DNA of 64,000 nt from Siderastrea radians. Lineage: Eukaryota; Cnidaria; Anthozoa; Scleractinia; Rhizangiidae. This document shows positions 26,733 to 37,080 of this stretch, piece after piece. Both the position numbers and the translations under genes were made by a program. The stretch is taken from NCBI GenBank assembly GCA_964017195.1, contig OZ024887.1:9054660-9118659 (forward strand). Direction: 5' to 3'. Within the stretch, counting starts at the first letter, position 1, and every line of letters begins with the position of its first letter. The notes below the pieces were generated by a model. The model searched no databases. It was not told the DNA's origin and saw nothing but the letters and a program-made list of their open reading frames with translations.

Positions 26733-26934
26733 TCAGTAGTATTTCAGCTCGCAGTACAGCATGTTACTGTCTAAAGAGCCTATGAGCAAACGATCTTTAT
26801 AAACAATCGCAGACGTGGAGAACGTCAGTTCATTCCCATCATTCTTGTAGACCTCGCGAACCTCGTTATCAGGGAAAGCTATCCCGGACGCAGATGGTTT
26901 TCCAAACTTGATCGTCAACACTTGTGAGGGGCTT
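26733..26934 (-). pseudogene. Truncated paraoxonase (PON) C-terminal exon
   Basis: The minus strand encodes the last 60 or so residues of a serum paraoxonase/arylesterase-like protein, ending LLIGSLDSNMLYCELKYY and a TAA stop. It is nearly identical to the complete exon at 59,525-59,848. The 5' part is cut at the segmental-duplication breakpoint (26,934), inside the codons after LTIKFGKPSASG in reverse, so the earlier 40 or so residues of this exon and all upstream exons are absent. The fragment cannot make an enzyme and is a duplication by-product. Confidence 0.8.
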
Positions 26935-27105
26935 TACGTCTTACGTTTCTTACGTCTCCATGACAAAAAGCATATTTTCCAAATTGATCTCTCTATATTT
27001 GTTATGTTACAAATTGGAAGAATTCTGTTAAACCTTCAAGACATTCTGTCAATGTCTGATCATTTTCTTAGTTCTCGTGACCTGTATATTTGACGATGCA
27101 GGGAC

Positions 27106-27325
27106 AACCTCGTCCCCAGGGTCTTCTCGCTTTTCAATATGGCGGTGACTCGGGAGAAGACCCTGGCACACAGCAAATCACGTGACCAAAATCTCCAACG
27201 AGGATGGAGATTTATTCAAAATGGCGGCTACGGCGAAAAGAGTAAGAAGATCTGGGTACGAGATACGGCTAAGGTGAAGATAAACAAAATGGCGGAAAAA
27301 AGCTGAAGTTCAGTTCAAGAACAAA
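27106..27325 (+). repeat. R2 repeat (CCTCGTCCCCAGGGTCTTCT family)
   Basis: It contains the terminal motif CAACCTCGTCCCCAGGGTCT, the inner inverted piece CGGGAGAAGACCCTGG, a CACGTG box, and two AAAATGGCGG motifs followed by a GAAGTTCAGTTCAAGAA end. Copies occur at 38,565-39,000 and, inverted, at 46,196-46,402. It lies just outside the decayed transposon at 27.3-35.2 kb. Confidence 0.8.
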
Positions 27326-27341
27326 AGAGAGAGAAAAAGAT

Positions 27342-27575
27342 AGTCGAGCAGCCAGGGCCGCAAAATATAGGTTTTGTTCAACCCAAGGGTCAGAAAAGGT
27401 TTGACCACGGATTCTGATAGAGTAAGACCTGCTGATTAACGCTAGGTAGTTTGTAATATCAAATTGTGGTATAGGTTTTGAGTTAAGGGCTGTTTTCTCG
27501 AGTCATCTGAGAGCTCAGCATGGAAACGAGGCTAATATCACGATCGCCGATTTTCTCATCTTTTTGTCTAAATAT
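27342..27575 (+). repeat. Left inverted-repeat flank of the 27-35 kb transposon region
   Basis: It is an inverted copy of 35,058-35,243: AGTCGAGCAGCCAGGGCC here versus CTGGCTGCTCGACT there, continuing through the TTGTTCAACCCAAGGGTCAG and CGATTTTCTCATCTTT blocks. Either these are long terminal inverted repeats of a 7.9-kb element (outer flanks AAGAT and AAGAC), or two independent copies of one repeat in opposite orientation. The gap 27,575-28,080 holds no recognised gene. Confidence 0.6.
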
Positions 27576-28082
27576 CGTCGAGAAACCAAACAAATTATCA
27601 ATGGTATGATAAGAGAATGCGATATCTGATATCTATAACATAAAATAATACCGAATTGGAGGTCACATGACCTTTATCAGGTCTGAATTTAGCTTGAAAA
27701 ATAAAATAAATTAGTCAAAAAAGGCATTTTGGGTTATCAAGTGCAACAGTTTATTTGCAGATGCTTTGCACTCTTTCCAATTCTCCTTTCGGAGACCCAG
27801 AACTTAGAAAGCTTAATCAATCCTTTAAAAATGTTTTCGTTTTCTCAGCAGCACTATAACGAGGCTACATTTTCACGTTTCTCTTATGGTATTCTCTACA
27901 AAAATAGCAAACGTCCGACATGAAAGTTTCAATTGCATGTTCACTCGTAAATCTAGGTAAATAACATTCAGAGCTTCTTACAAGTTTACTAATGCACATT
28001 ATCGCACAAAATATCGTCTATTGCTCTAGCAATTAACGAAATACAGTTCTAGCCGTATATATCATCTTATCAGTACATATTA

Positions 28083-29456
28083 TCAATCTTCACCGATATC
28101 TTCACCGCTATCTTCATCGCTATCCTCTTCCCATTCTACTCCGTGTGGATTCTTGCATGTCTCCTCTGCCATACATGTGCAGGCTTCTGTGCAGGAGAGG
28201 CCGGCATTAGCACAATAACAGTCGACGCTGCATCCAGATCGCTTACACCTGCAGGTTGTGAGCTCTAACAGGTTTGTGGGTGCCGGATTTTTAGACATGA
28301 GCTTAGGAGTCAGCCCTCCCTCTTCCATGGACCAGCAGCGTCCTTCAGGAGATGGGATTTCAGCCATGCCATCGAGACTCCTATTCCATACGTACGTCTG
28401 GTAGTTGACACGGTTGATACGCTGACGTAAGATGTCGGAGGTTGGTGGAAGGGACTCATTTTTTGGCTTCTTTTGACAGAAGATAATGTATCGTAGCTCA
28501 TCGTCATCGGCATTCTTGGGATTTCGCTTATATGAGGGATAAAGGTCGCATACAAATGCCTCGCAATTCTTGACTGTTTCCTCGTCTACCTCGTCTTGCT
28601 CTCCAAGAAGACCTAGGCTCTCCTGGGGTACTGGGCTTCGCATCAACACTTTCCACGGCTTTTTCTTTCCGATTCCGGACACAGCGCTGGTGGTGTCGCA
28701 GCCAGTCAAAGCGTGAAAGGCTGATAGGGACTTCCGAATTCTGCCACTAAGCTGCTGACAGACTTCATGGATTGGTATAAAACGCAGGTGGTCTTTCAAA
28801 CCTGTGCAAAACCAAAGCTCCTTTGGTGCGATGCTGTTGAAGTGGGCTGCACACAGAACAAGAACATCAGTATCGGGGGATTGTATGACGATATTTATTT
28901 CTTGGCGCTCACTTGCCGCATACTTCGCGTGGAGTAGCATTCGAGTATCGGCTTCCTCCTGGTTGGACTGAAGATCAGACAATTCATGGAAGTCGTTAGC
29001 TCTCGTGATTTCCACACATCTCTCTCCATCCTTTAGTCCACCCCCAATTATAAGTCGCGTGTTCGTTGGAAGGCGCGCCTTTCCGAGGCTGCACATTGAC
29101 TTTGTGAGGAAGTCGCACAAGTTCTTCTTGTTTTTCGGGTTAGTGATGTATTTATCCCACTGTTTGGGTACTGGCGTTGAGGGTCCTCCGATGTGTACTT
29201 CAAATGCACTTGATGAGCCTCTTCTCGAGCGCTCTCCAGCTTTGATAGATGTGTCAAAGTACTGGTCAAAAACGACGTGGATACAGTTACACTTGCGCGT
29301 GGACAGGGGCAATGTGAAGATGCTATAATATTTCCTAGTCAGTTCGGAAAATGTAGAGGTATGCCCTGACTTGGTCATCTGACCCACTGCCATTCCATCA
29401 AGGATATAGACCGTGTTCTCGGGTTGTAAGTGAAGTTGAGGGACACACATTGACAA
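28083..29456 (-). CDS. Open 457-codon C-terminal segment: XPG/PIN-like nuclease and CXC zinc region
   Basis: The longest uninterrupted frame in the window apart from the LINE. The nuclease-like region carries ILDGMAV near the start, EEADTRMLLHA at about residues 166-180, SPDTDVLVL at about 196-204 and ALTGCDTTSAVSGIGKKK at about 250-267. These are acidic positions and a glycine-rich turn resembling FEN1/XPG nucleases. Residues 402-428 form a cysteine cluster (CRCKRSGCSVDCYC, then CTEACTC) typical of CXC/tesmin-type DNA-binding repeats. The tail is strongly acidic. The family member normally continues N-terminally in one frame, but here a frameshift near 29,450 separates it, so this is probably not expressed as a complete protein. 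Confidence 0.6.
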   Translation of the reverse strand: MSMCVPQLHLQPENTVYILDGMAVGQMTKSGHTSTFSELTRKYYSIFTLPLSTRKCNCIHVVFDQYFDTSIKAGERSRRGSSSAFEVHIGGPSTPVPKQWDKYITNPKNKKNLCDFLTKSMCSLGKARLPTNTRLIIGGGLKDGERCVEITRANDFHELSDLQSNQEEADTRMLLHAKYAASERQEINIVIQSPDTDVLVLCAAHFNSIAPKELWFCTGLKDHLRFIPIHEVCQQLSGRIRKSLSAFHALTGCDTTSAVSGIGKKKPWKVLMRSPVPQESLGLLGEQDEVDEETVKNCEAFVCDLYPSYKRNPKNADDDELRYIIFCQKKPKNESLPPTSDILRQRINRVNYQTYVWNRSLDGMAEIPSPEGRCWSMEEGGLTPKLMSKNPAPTNLLELTTCRCKRSGCSVDCYCANAGLSCTEACTCMAEETCKNPHGVEWEEDSDEDSGEDIGED

Positions 29457-32176
29457 GCTTCTCTATGATACCAGCCAAATGACTCTTTGTCGTCTTTCTG
29501 AGACTTCCATCTTGGTGAGCGAGGGCACATGGAATGGGCGACAGTTCATAACTCAAAACCTCCTGCAGACTGAATTGACGCACATTAGCGACAATGAGAA
29601 GCCTTCCAAAAAGGTCCCTGTCAGCATGCACTGTGATACTCTTGTCATCTCCAGATTTTACTTTCACCTTCTTTGACATTGAGCTGAACGTTTTGATCTT
29701 GAGGTTGGGAATGGAATCTCAAAAGCTGACGTCATGAGAATTGATCCTCATCTTCACAAATGTTGTCACCTGCTCCTGACCTTTCGCACGGCTCGCTAGA
29801 AGAGAATCTGCAACATCTTGAGGTAAGACGGCACCTGTAGCGACATTAACGAGGGATTCTGTGTTGCAGTTAAATGGGTTGATCATCAGTCCAGATGAGA
29901 AACAGCCGATCAGCTTCCTGACGTCTTCTTCATCTCGACTAACCCTCTTTGGCGCAGCCTCCTTGTGTGTTACCTAGAAATATTAAAGCAAATGCTTTTT
30001 AATTTTCTGGCCAATAAGATTTTCTTTATTTTAATGCCCAGGTATTCAATGTATTCCCGGGTGATAAAAGTCCCCGAACATCTCACGAAGGGCTGTTGTG
30101 ATAGAGGCACGTTCGTGGGCAGTTAAGAACCATCTCTCAAGGGCTGCAGGGCTTTGGGATATGCCAACTATACCCCCCTTGGACTTCGAGTCAGCGTTTA
30201 TCGATTGCTCAAGCGCCATGTCTGTTGCGACTTGGGAAAAGGGCTGACTGTAGCTTACAGAGAAGTTTCCGGACATAAATTCCTCGTAAACCTTGGGGTG
30301 CTTTGAAACTAACAACTACATGTCTGCCATGTATATTGGCAGCCAACGTGCATAGTTGGGTCTATCCATGGCGAAGAAATGCGGTATCATCTCGGCCAAA
30401 GCCGAAAGACACAATATCCAATCGCCCGACCGTTCCACTTTGATGAACTGTAGGAGAGCATTCACCATGTCTTCATTCACCATGTCGCCGATGTGGTTCC
30501 TGCAGCTTACACGCCAGATTCAATCAGAAGGTCCTCGACTCCGGAGTCTTGATACCCCTTCCCGATCAATGCTAGGTAATTAAGGGCTATATGGAAACCA
30601 CCCATCCTAATGACCACATCAGAAAATTTTCTTGGTTACCTCCACTGGATCTGCTTTGCCTTCATATAAATAAGAAGATCGAAAGTCAGTAACAGTGTCT
30701 CGTTGCCCTAGGGTAGAGGAGATCGCTTGGCCATGTTTCAGGACTGTGTATATAGTACTGTATTCTGTGGAGGAGCCGTCTATCATGGGGCAATAGCCAA
30801 TGTTGCTTTCTCTCGGTATCTCTGGAAAGAGTATTGCGTTGAAGCCACTCCATCCTGGAACATTCTGGATATCTGCTGGTTCTAGGGCTTGCTGAAAACT
30901 GGATGGGTGAGCTCGCAGCAACCGCCAAACGTTATCGCTCTTACTTGCCTGAATAAAACAGTCCTTGCCGGCGTTATACCACTTGGTGTCAACCTGATCA
31001 GTGTAAACGGAAGGTGCGGGTCGTCTTCCCTGAGCAGAGCACTCTTGGATCTCATAAACACTTGAGGGGGACTTTAGAGACCATCGCTTGATATTGTGGT
31101 CTGTGTGGTACACTGGAGGATCTGGACCAAACACCTTTCGCTGGTACACCGCCATGGTTGTAGCATGTGTCGTGTTTTTGCCATCCATAGTTTCCTCATT
31201 TAGATCGTTGTTGTCGGCTGCGATTTGGACAAAAGTGCCGGGCGAGATGTTCGAAGGAATAACTGTCCCGATTTCCTCAGCTTTAGCCAGTACCTCTAGT
31301 GCCGCACTGGTATCGACAGCCCGCATCTCATCGTAGGAGCAGCAATGCCCCATTTTATTCAGCAGTGTTATCAGACGTCGCGAGGATGTCAGATGGTGGA
31401 CGGTTATTGTCAGGCCTGCATGTTTGGAAGTCTTAACTTTACCTTTGGTCGAACAATGGATGATATCTTGACAAATACTCAAGACTTGGCGCTCGCTTGA
31501 AATGCTGAGGCACTGAGAGGGTCGGTCTTTCTGGTCAGCCTCGCCGGTGATTAGAAGACGGATCAACCAATACAATCTTTCGTGTAGCCTCTAAAGAAAT
31601 ATCTCTTGTATCTAAAGGCCTTGTTTTTATGCCACTGCACTTTGTTATTCCGACTTTGATGTCTTTTGCCACACTAGCAATGTAGTTGCAATGGGTTTCG
31701 TTATCCTGAGAATGATGATTGTAGAGAAAATGTTAGCTTAAGAAAAACTATGATAATACAAGGCATTTAAAAATCGTTTTAGCATTTTTATATACGATTT
31801 CACAAGTTCTCGATTTCATGTTAAGGTATGCACTTGTTTTTTAGAGTTTTGTTGCTGAAAATACGTTATCCCTTTTTCGTCAGCCCTACACTTACGGATA
31901 CCCTTTTGAAAACGCTAATAGGCCATTCCAGCTATAGGCACGTGCTACCACAACTTCCAGCATGTAACGCACGCTTGATAGATTTTGTAATAATTCTGGT
32001 AGTTGTGGTAGGCGCCTGGGAAATTTCTAAATAGTACGAAGAGCGCGCGCTTATAGCTGGAATGGCCTATTGTGAAATGTGCAAATTGAGTATTAACGGT
32101 AGATCTGATTGCAAAAACAATGTATAACACTACATAGTATTATGACTGGGTAACGAATGTAAGGGTAGCGTCTTAC

Positions 32177-33279
32177 CTCAGTCTTACCAATCGTCTGCGA
32201 GAGAGCCCATGCATTAATTACATTTTGGAGCTTAACGTTGGATGAGTAGATTAATTCTGGCTTTGCTCTTCCTAACTGCTGGTGGAAAACAATTTCCTCT
32301 CCAAAGAAATTCCTCAAGCTATCCTTTAGACGTTGCGTGCTGTAGCTTTCGGCTCCGGTGACTCCCTTCTCTAAAAGAAATTCCTTATATCTGGCCAGCA
32401 GCGATGCCATATCAAATGCTCGTCCCTCATCTAGTCCATGCTTTAAGTCTTCAGCGAGTCGTTGGAAGGCGTTGTCGTAGTCTGTGTCACTGGTTTGGGT
32501 TTCCAATCGGACATGCAGAGATTTTTTGGAAATATAGTGGTATTTCGCTTCAGCAGCGATAAGATCATCCTTAATACCAATAAGGAGGCGCATCATATCT
32601 TCATCGCCGTTATTTGTAGCAGCCTTCTTTATACTTTGGCAGGCCTCAAAAGTGGAAACATTGATCAATTCTGTTTTCTTCTTAGAGTTTCGTTTCTTAC
32701 AAATGAAACACTTAGACCAGTCTATCTGATCTTTGTCTGATCGTTGAACTCTTTTCGACGTTTGCTGGTCTTTGGGCGGTTCAGTAGCATTAGCTGAATG
32801 TTTGATGTTTTGTTGACTTGTATAGGAAGCATAGCAGGTGTCACGCCACAATAAGCAATCAACAATTTCTGACCCATCTTCACAAATTCTTAACAAAACA
32901 TCATTTCCACTGTATCTTGTAGCCTGTGCTAGCTTAGTTACTGATGAACTCTTCCCACTCCTCAAAAGGTGGCCTGGTAAGTCCCTTTGACAAATGATGT
33001 ACTTAACAAATGCAGTTGCCCTTTTCTTTTTCTCGGTAGGCAATGGCAAAGCAAAGCCGTCTTCAGGCGTTTTTCTTTTGCTAGCCATTCCAACTGAAAA
33101 CATTAATAAAACGTTTTAAGCAATATGTAGTTTGATTACTTGCAAGCGAACAATATGTAGTTTGATTACTTGCAAGCGAACTTTTGTTTAAGGACCTTTG
33201 TTTTCGTGAATGAAAAAGAAATAAAATAAATGAAAAGTACTTACAGGTGTGACAGAGCTTTGAACGTGGAGGCCGCCAT
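32177..33279 (-). CDS. N-terminal exons of the same transposon gene
   Basis: Exon 33,279-33,245 begins with an ATG in GGCGGCC-rich context and ends at a CT|GTAAGT donor. Exon 33,093-32,177 begins after TTTTCAG and continues in phase (H-L-G-M-A-S-K-R-K-T) to a GAG|GTAAG donor. The roughly 315-residue product is basic at its start (KRKT, KKKR), holds a Cys cluster (CFICKK), and has no stop. No ORF in the region explains it as a host gene; its sequence resembles the N-termini of the repeated cnidarian family. It may be transcribed even though the downstream part is broken. Confidence 0.5.
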
Positions 33280-33779
33280 GTTGGATGTTATAGCCTCGGT
33301 CTGGTGCTACATGGAAGTGAGCTTCAGCCTCATTCTCGTGCAATAAATGGAAGAAACGACTTTTTTTGTCTGATTTTATTATATCTACGATATCTTAGGC
33401 AACTATCAATGTTAGAGGTGGGGTAAATATTCACTAAAATGACACTTTATTTACATATAACATAATTTCATGAATTTTTGGAGGCAAACCGCTGTTTGAT
33501 AAGGAAAAGAAAAAGATCATTAAACAGCAAAATTCTTTTTGAATATAACGAAGTTTTGACAAAAACATACTCCAAATCGAACAAAACACTAAACAATATT
33601 GATCAGAGTAATTTTTGCGGTTACAATTCACAGAAAAAACTCAAGAAGTATTCTCACCTACATTTTTGGCCTCTAATTCATGATGACAGTCTTAAGCCTA
33701 TAAAAGCATTTACAAGATTGTAAAGCGTACTTTTTGCTCACTTCAACTTTAAAACAACTCACATTCACGATTATACGAA

Positions 33780-35055
33780 CCGGCGTGAAGAAAAGTGTGA
33801 TTGTGTGACACAATATTTTGACTATAGCGTTACTGGATGACGTAATGTTTTAAACTCTGATGACTCACCTTATCTTTCTTATTGCTTTTATTTCTGCTTA
33901 AAAACACAAATTCACTCCAACGTTGAATGTCGGTATAAATTCGTCCACAACTGAGAATGCTTACACAGAGACGACGAAGTATTTACTGTTGTGCCTAGAC
34001 CGTAAATACAAACAGTGAACATAGCAGTGGAATCAAATACATGCTGCATATATCATGACGTGATGTTTAAATCCGGTTTGCTAACCCGGGAATCCCCTTG
34101 CAAAAGTAAACAAGTTGACTCGGAATTCGTAACGTAAACGAATTACCTCAAACCCAACCAAGGCAACAGCGAACACCACACGCAAACCACACGCATTGCT
34201 CGATGATATTCAGTTATTCAGCTACCTTATTAATTGATCTCCTTATTAATGACCGATTCCTTCGTCTTTATGCAATTCAAATCAACTTCTCCCCTCAAAT
34301 AAACACTCATCTCTCTCTCTTCTCAAGAACTATGATGTATCGATGGTGCAATCCAATAATTGCATCATCATACTAGGGCCAATCTCTTCTCTTCCTGAGC
34401 CACCGTTCCTTACCACGCTAATGAGCTGCAAACTCAGCTGCCGTTTATCTCCTCTGCGAAATACAGGTTACCCAATGAGAAAACTTACAATCCACTGCGG
34501 AAACCGTTGCCCCATAAAACGCCAAGGAAAACTGCCTCTCACGCAATACAATATTATACCGCTGCTATACAAAACGCAACTTTCAAAGCAAATCACATTC
34601 ACAGAGGCGTGAAATGCTTCTCACATTCGCAAATCCTTCCACTCCCACATTTTTACATCCCTCAAAATGTCAACCCCCATAACAAACTCTTGCGCTAAAG
34701 AAATTTCACCATAACCACTAACTAGATCAGACAACACAGCCAATTTCGCATTCAATCCTATTAGCTGCTTTACTCAGTTGCGCATGCTTTATACAAGACA
34801 AATACTGAGACCCCATACTTAACAACCCTTCGCCGTTCATAACTTAAATACTGTAAATTAAAAGACAAGAACACACGAAGGTAACATTCAGCAGACTAAT
34901 ATGCACATGCGTCTTATATAAGACAGTTCCGCTGTTGAGTGCCCGTACCACAAACTTTACAGCACTTTGTTCGTATGTTAAGCCAACTGATCATCAACAA
35001 AAAAATCGTGTCCATTTTATAAACCGGCGGTCGCCATATGGCGACGGCCGGTTAA
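33780..35055 (-). mobile_element. Partial inverted copy of the TTAA element
   Basis: This is the reverse complement of most of 43,425-44,830, e.g. AGACGACGAAGTATTTACTG, CCTTCG(T/A)GTGT and GTATGTTAAGCCAACTGA blocks. It ends at CGACGGCCGG followed by TTAA (35,052-35,055), the same terminus as the other copy plus a small GGCGACC inversion. The other end diverges near 33,780. The stretch 33,280-33,780 has no recognised gene. Confidence 0.75.
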
Positions 35056-35057
35056 AA

Positions 35058-35243
35058 AGATGAGAAAATCGGCGAACGTGATATCAGCCTCGTTTCTATG
35101 CTGAGCTCTGGAATGACTCGAGAAAAACTCAAAACTACCTAGCGTTAATCAGCAGGTCTTACCCTGTCAGAATCCGTGGTCAAACCTTTTCTGACTCTTG
35201 GGTTGAACAAAACTTCTTTTTTTTCGGTCCTGGCTGCTCGACT
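35058..35243 (-). repeat. Right inverted-repeat flank
   Basis: Inverted counterpart of 27,342-27,575; it abuts the TTAA terminus at 35,055. See the left flank for the alternatives. Confidence 0.6.
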
Positions 35244-35249
35244 AAGACA

Positions 35250-35700
35250 AGTTTTACATGTAAGAGTTTTAGGAATACGGCAAAGTGTTAGAGGTCTTGT
35301 TTTTGCCGTTCAGTGTTTCTTTTTTGTTATTGTAAAGTTAGGAGTAATGGGTTTGAGCGTACTTGACTGCGGAACTCCGTACCGCTAGTTGATTCAGTGG
35401 TGCTCAAGTGAAATTGTTCACCGACGTATACATTCGAATGAACATACATTTTTGTTTCGTGAGGCTTTAGGCAATAACTTGTCTTATCGTTACATTGTTA
35501 CAAATCCGCCCTGCTTAAATATTATTACAAATCCGCCCCTCTTAAAATTATAGACTTTTAGAACATAAGCTCACCAGGCTTGTGATTAAGCTTAAAATAT
35601 AAACCTTATGGAGTGAGCTTAGGCCTTAAATAAAACTAATGATAGCAATTATTTATTCTACATCTCTGTGAATTCAGTGAAAATGACTCATTTATTTATT
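35250..35700 (+). repeat. R1 repeat, full copy
   Basis: Landmarks in order: TAGGAATACGGCAAAGTGTT, GCGGAACTCCGTACCGCTAG, ACAAATCCGCCC, AAAGTCTATAA in reverse, and TGACTCATTTATTT. Inverted copies lie at about 38,085-38,535 and 45,745-46,175, and a direct partial copy at 39,008-39,175. No protein is encoded consistently across copies. Confidence 0.8.
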
Positions 35701-36541
35701 TCTATATTTACCTATTTATTTAAGCTTATTTACAGAGCAACCTCGATAAAATGCACTTATCAGCGGCCATCCCGGGGGATTGACCCTGGGGAACCCCTGG
35801 GCAATTGCACAACGACGTTTACAAATCCCTCCACCAAAGAACATTATTTTTTCAACAAAAAGCTACCATGGTCCCACCCCCTGGGGATACATTGGTATGC
35901 TATTTTTTTTCAGCAACAAATTGACAATGGTTTTCAGATGAAGCCTTAAGCAAAAAAGTGCATTATTTCAAGGGACTCCCAAATTGCAATGAAATTCTTT
36001 ATTTGCTATAATAATACCTCTTTCATAGCGTGGTGATGATGGTTGATAAAATATAAGCGACAAAAGCCCCGGGAGCACTCAGCAGTTACTCGGGTAGGAA
36101 GGTGCTTCCCGGGTGTTTAAACCTTGCTCCTATTTCAGACAAAAATCTCTGATTTTGCTACCCTGTTTAAGACAGATTTTTTTATTTTCAGATTTTTTGT
36201 ACCCTGTCTAAGACATTTGACCCAATATCATACCCTCTTTCTTATATTCAAGATGCTGAAAATTGGCAAACTGGTAAAAATTTGACTTTTTGTGAGGTTT
36301 CTGTAAATTAACGAATACCTAAGGTCATGTAACTATACCCTGTATTTGAGACAAAAATTGATGCAATCAATACCCTGTTCAAGACAAAACCGTTTGAAAA
36401 CGATACCCTATTGGGCTGCACGTCCCGTTAAGGCCATATAAGGGAGTACCCCTCACCCCTCACCCCTCTCCGGGGAATAAAGTTCTGCGACATACTTATT
36501 TCAAGAAAGTTTAAAAAATAACATTTAATCACAATAATAAC

Positions 36542-36575
<34 letters not shown>

Positions 36576-37080
36576 TTAATATATCCTTCACAGCAACCCA
36601 TTTTGGAACCTGTTCTGTAGCTCATATGAGGGTCTCAAACGGGGGTCCTTGGACCCCTGGAGCCCAGAAACTTTTGCCATGGAGCCCGGAGCCCATAGCC
36701 TATTTCTACTCGGAGCCTGGACAAAAAATGATGATTTTTGCTAAATGGAGCCCTAAAGTCGGTCAGCAGCGTTACAAGTCCCACGGGTCTTTCCCCAGGC
36801 ATTCTCCTACGAAAGAGCAAAAGCTTTGTTTAATGTTAACGATTTATAGGTTTTATAGCTTCAATTTCCGGTCAACATGATTTATGCGTATGTGTAGATT
36901 TTAAAGTCAAGGCGGCCGATTTTGCCTTTCATTCATTAAAAAAAGTCTAGTTTTCACCAGCCATTCACTTTCAGAGGTCTTTGCCTTAAAATTGGTTCAC
37001 ATTAAACAACTACGTGAATTATGGCCCCGGCCGGACTTAAGTTTCGCACTTTCTGTTTAAATTCCCCATCCTACACGGGC
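35700..37080. other. Repeat-derived stretch without a gene
   Basis: It holds a simple AAT repeat at about 36,533-36,577 and a family of short lines reading ACCCTGT(T/C)TAAGACA (about 36,150-36,400) that recalls similar text near 1,480-1,560. No exon or protein motif was recognised. Confidence 0.5.

Larger units (their letters stand above)
15655..26934 (+). repeat. Segmental duplication copy 1 (gasdermin + truncated PON)
   Basis: This block is homologous, in the same orientation, to 49,620-59,726. Matches include the non-coding 5' flank (15.66-16.7 versus 49.62-50.65 kb), four gasdermin exons with their introns, and the terminal PON exon. The right edge is sharp: both copies share the sequence up to GAGGGGCTT and then diverge at 26,935 and 59,727. 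The left edge lies about 0.4 kb after the MYCBPAP stop. Copy 1 alone keeps the last two gasdermin exons and carries extra DNA at about 20.0-26.0 kb. By eye, exon 4 differs at about 11 of 113 bases between copies. Confidence 0.85.
28083..33279 (-). mobile_element. Decayed large DNA-transposon gene (XPG/PIN-like nuclease + CXC; Academ-like?)
   Basis: On the minus strand, blocks in order make one long protein of a family that I recognise as highly repeated and usually unnamed in cnidarian genomes. Exon 1 is 33,279-33,245 (ATG, MAASTFKALSH). Exon 2 is 33,093-32,177, with a CFICKK zinc-knuckle. Next come about 31,700-30,619 (VHHLTSSRRLITLL, GHCCSYDE), about 30,640-30,046 (VIRMGGFHIALNYLALIGKG, FAMDRPNYARWLPIYMADM, SKSKGGIVGIS), about 29,960-29,400, and 29,456-28,083 (nuclease and CXC). 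It is broken by a reading-frame change near 30,635, stops and lost sequence at about 30,320-30,515, and a frame change near 29,450. The Academ-X comparison rests on known co-occurrence of XPG-type nucleases with Academ transposases and is tentative. A nuclease-plus-CXC domestication cannot be excluded. Confidence 0.6.

Noticed and set aside
28083..29456. DEVD string inside the transposon nuclease segment as a caspase site
   Set aside because: It sits in an acidic stretch (GEQDEVDEE) of a decayed transposon protein; there is no reason for regulated cleavage.
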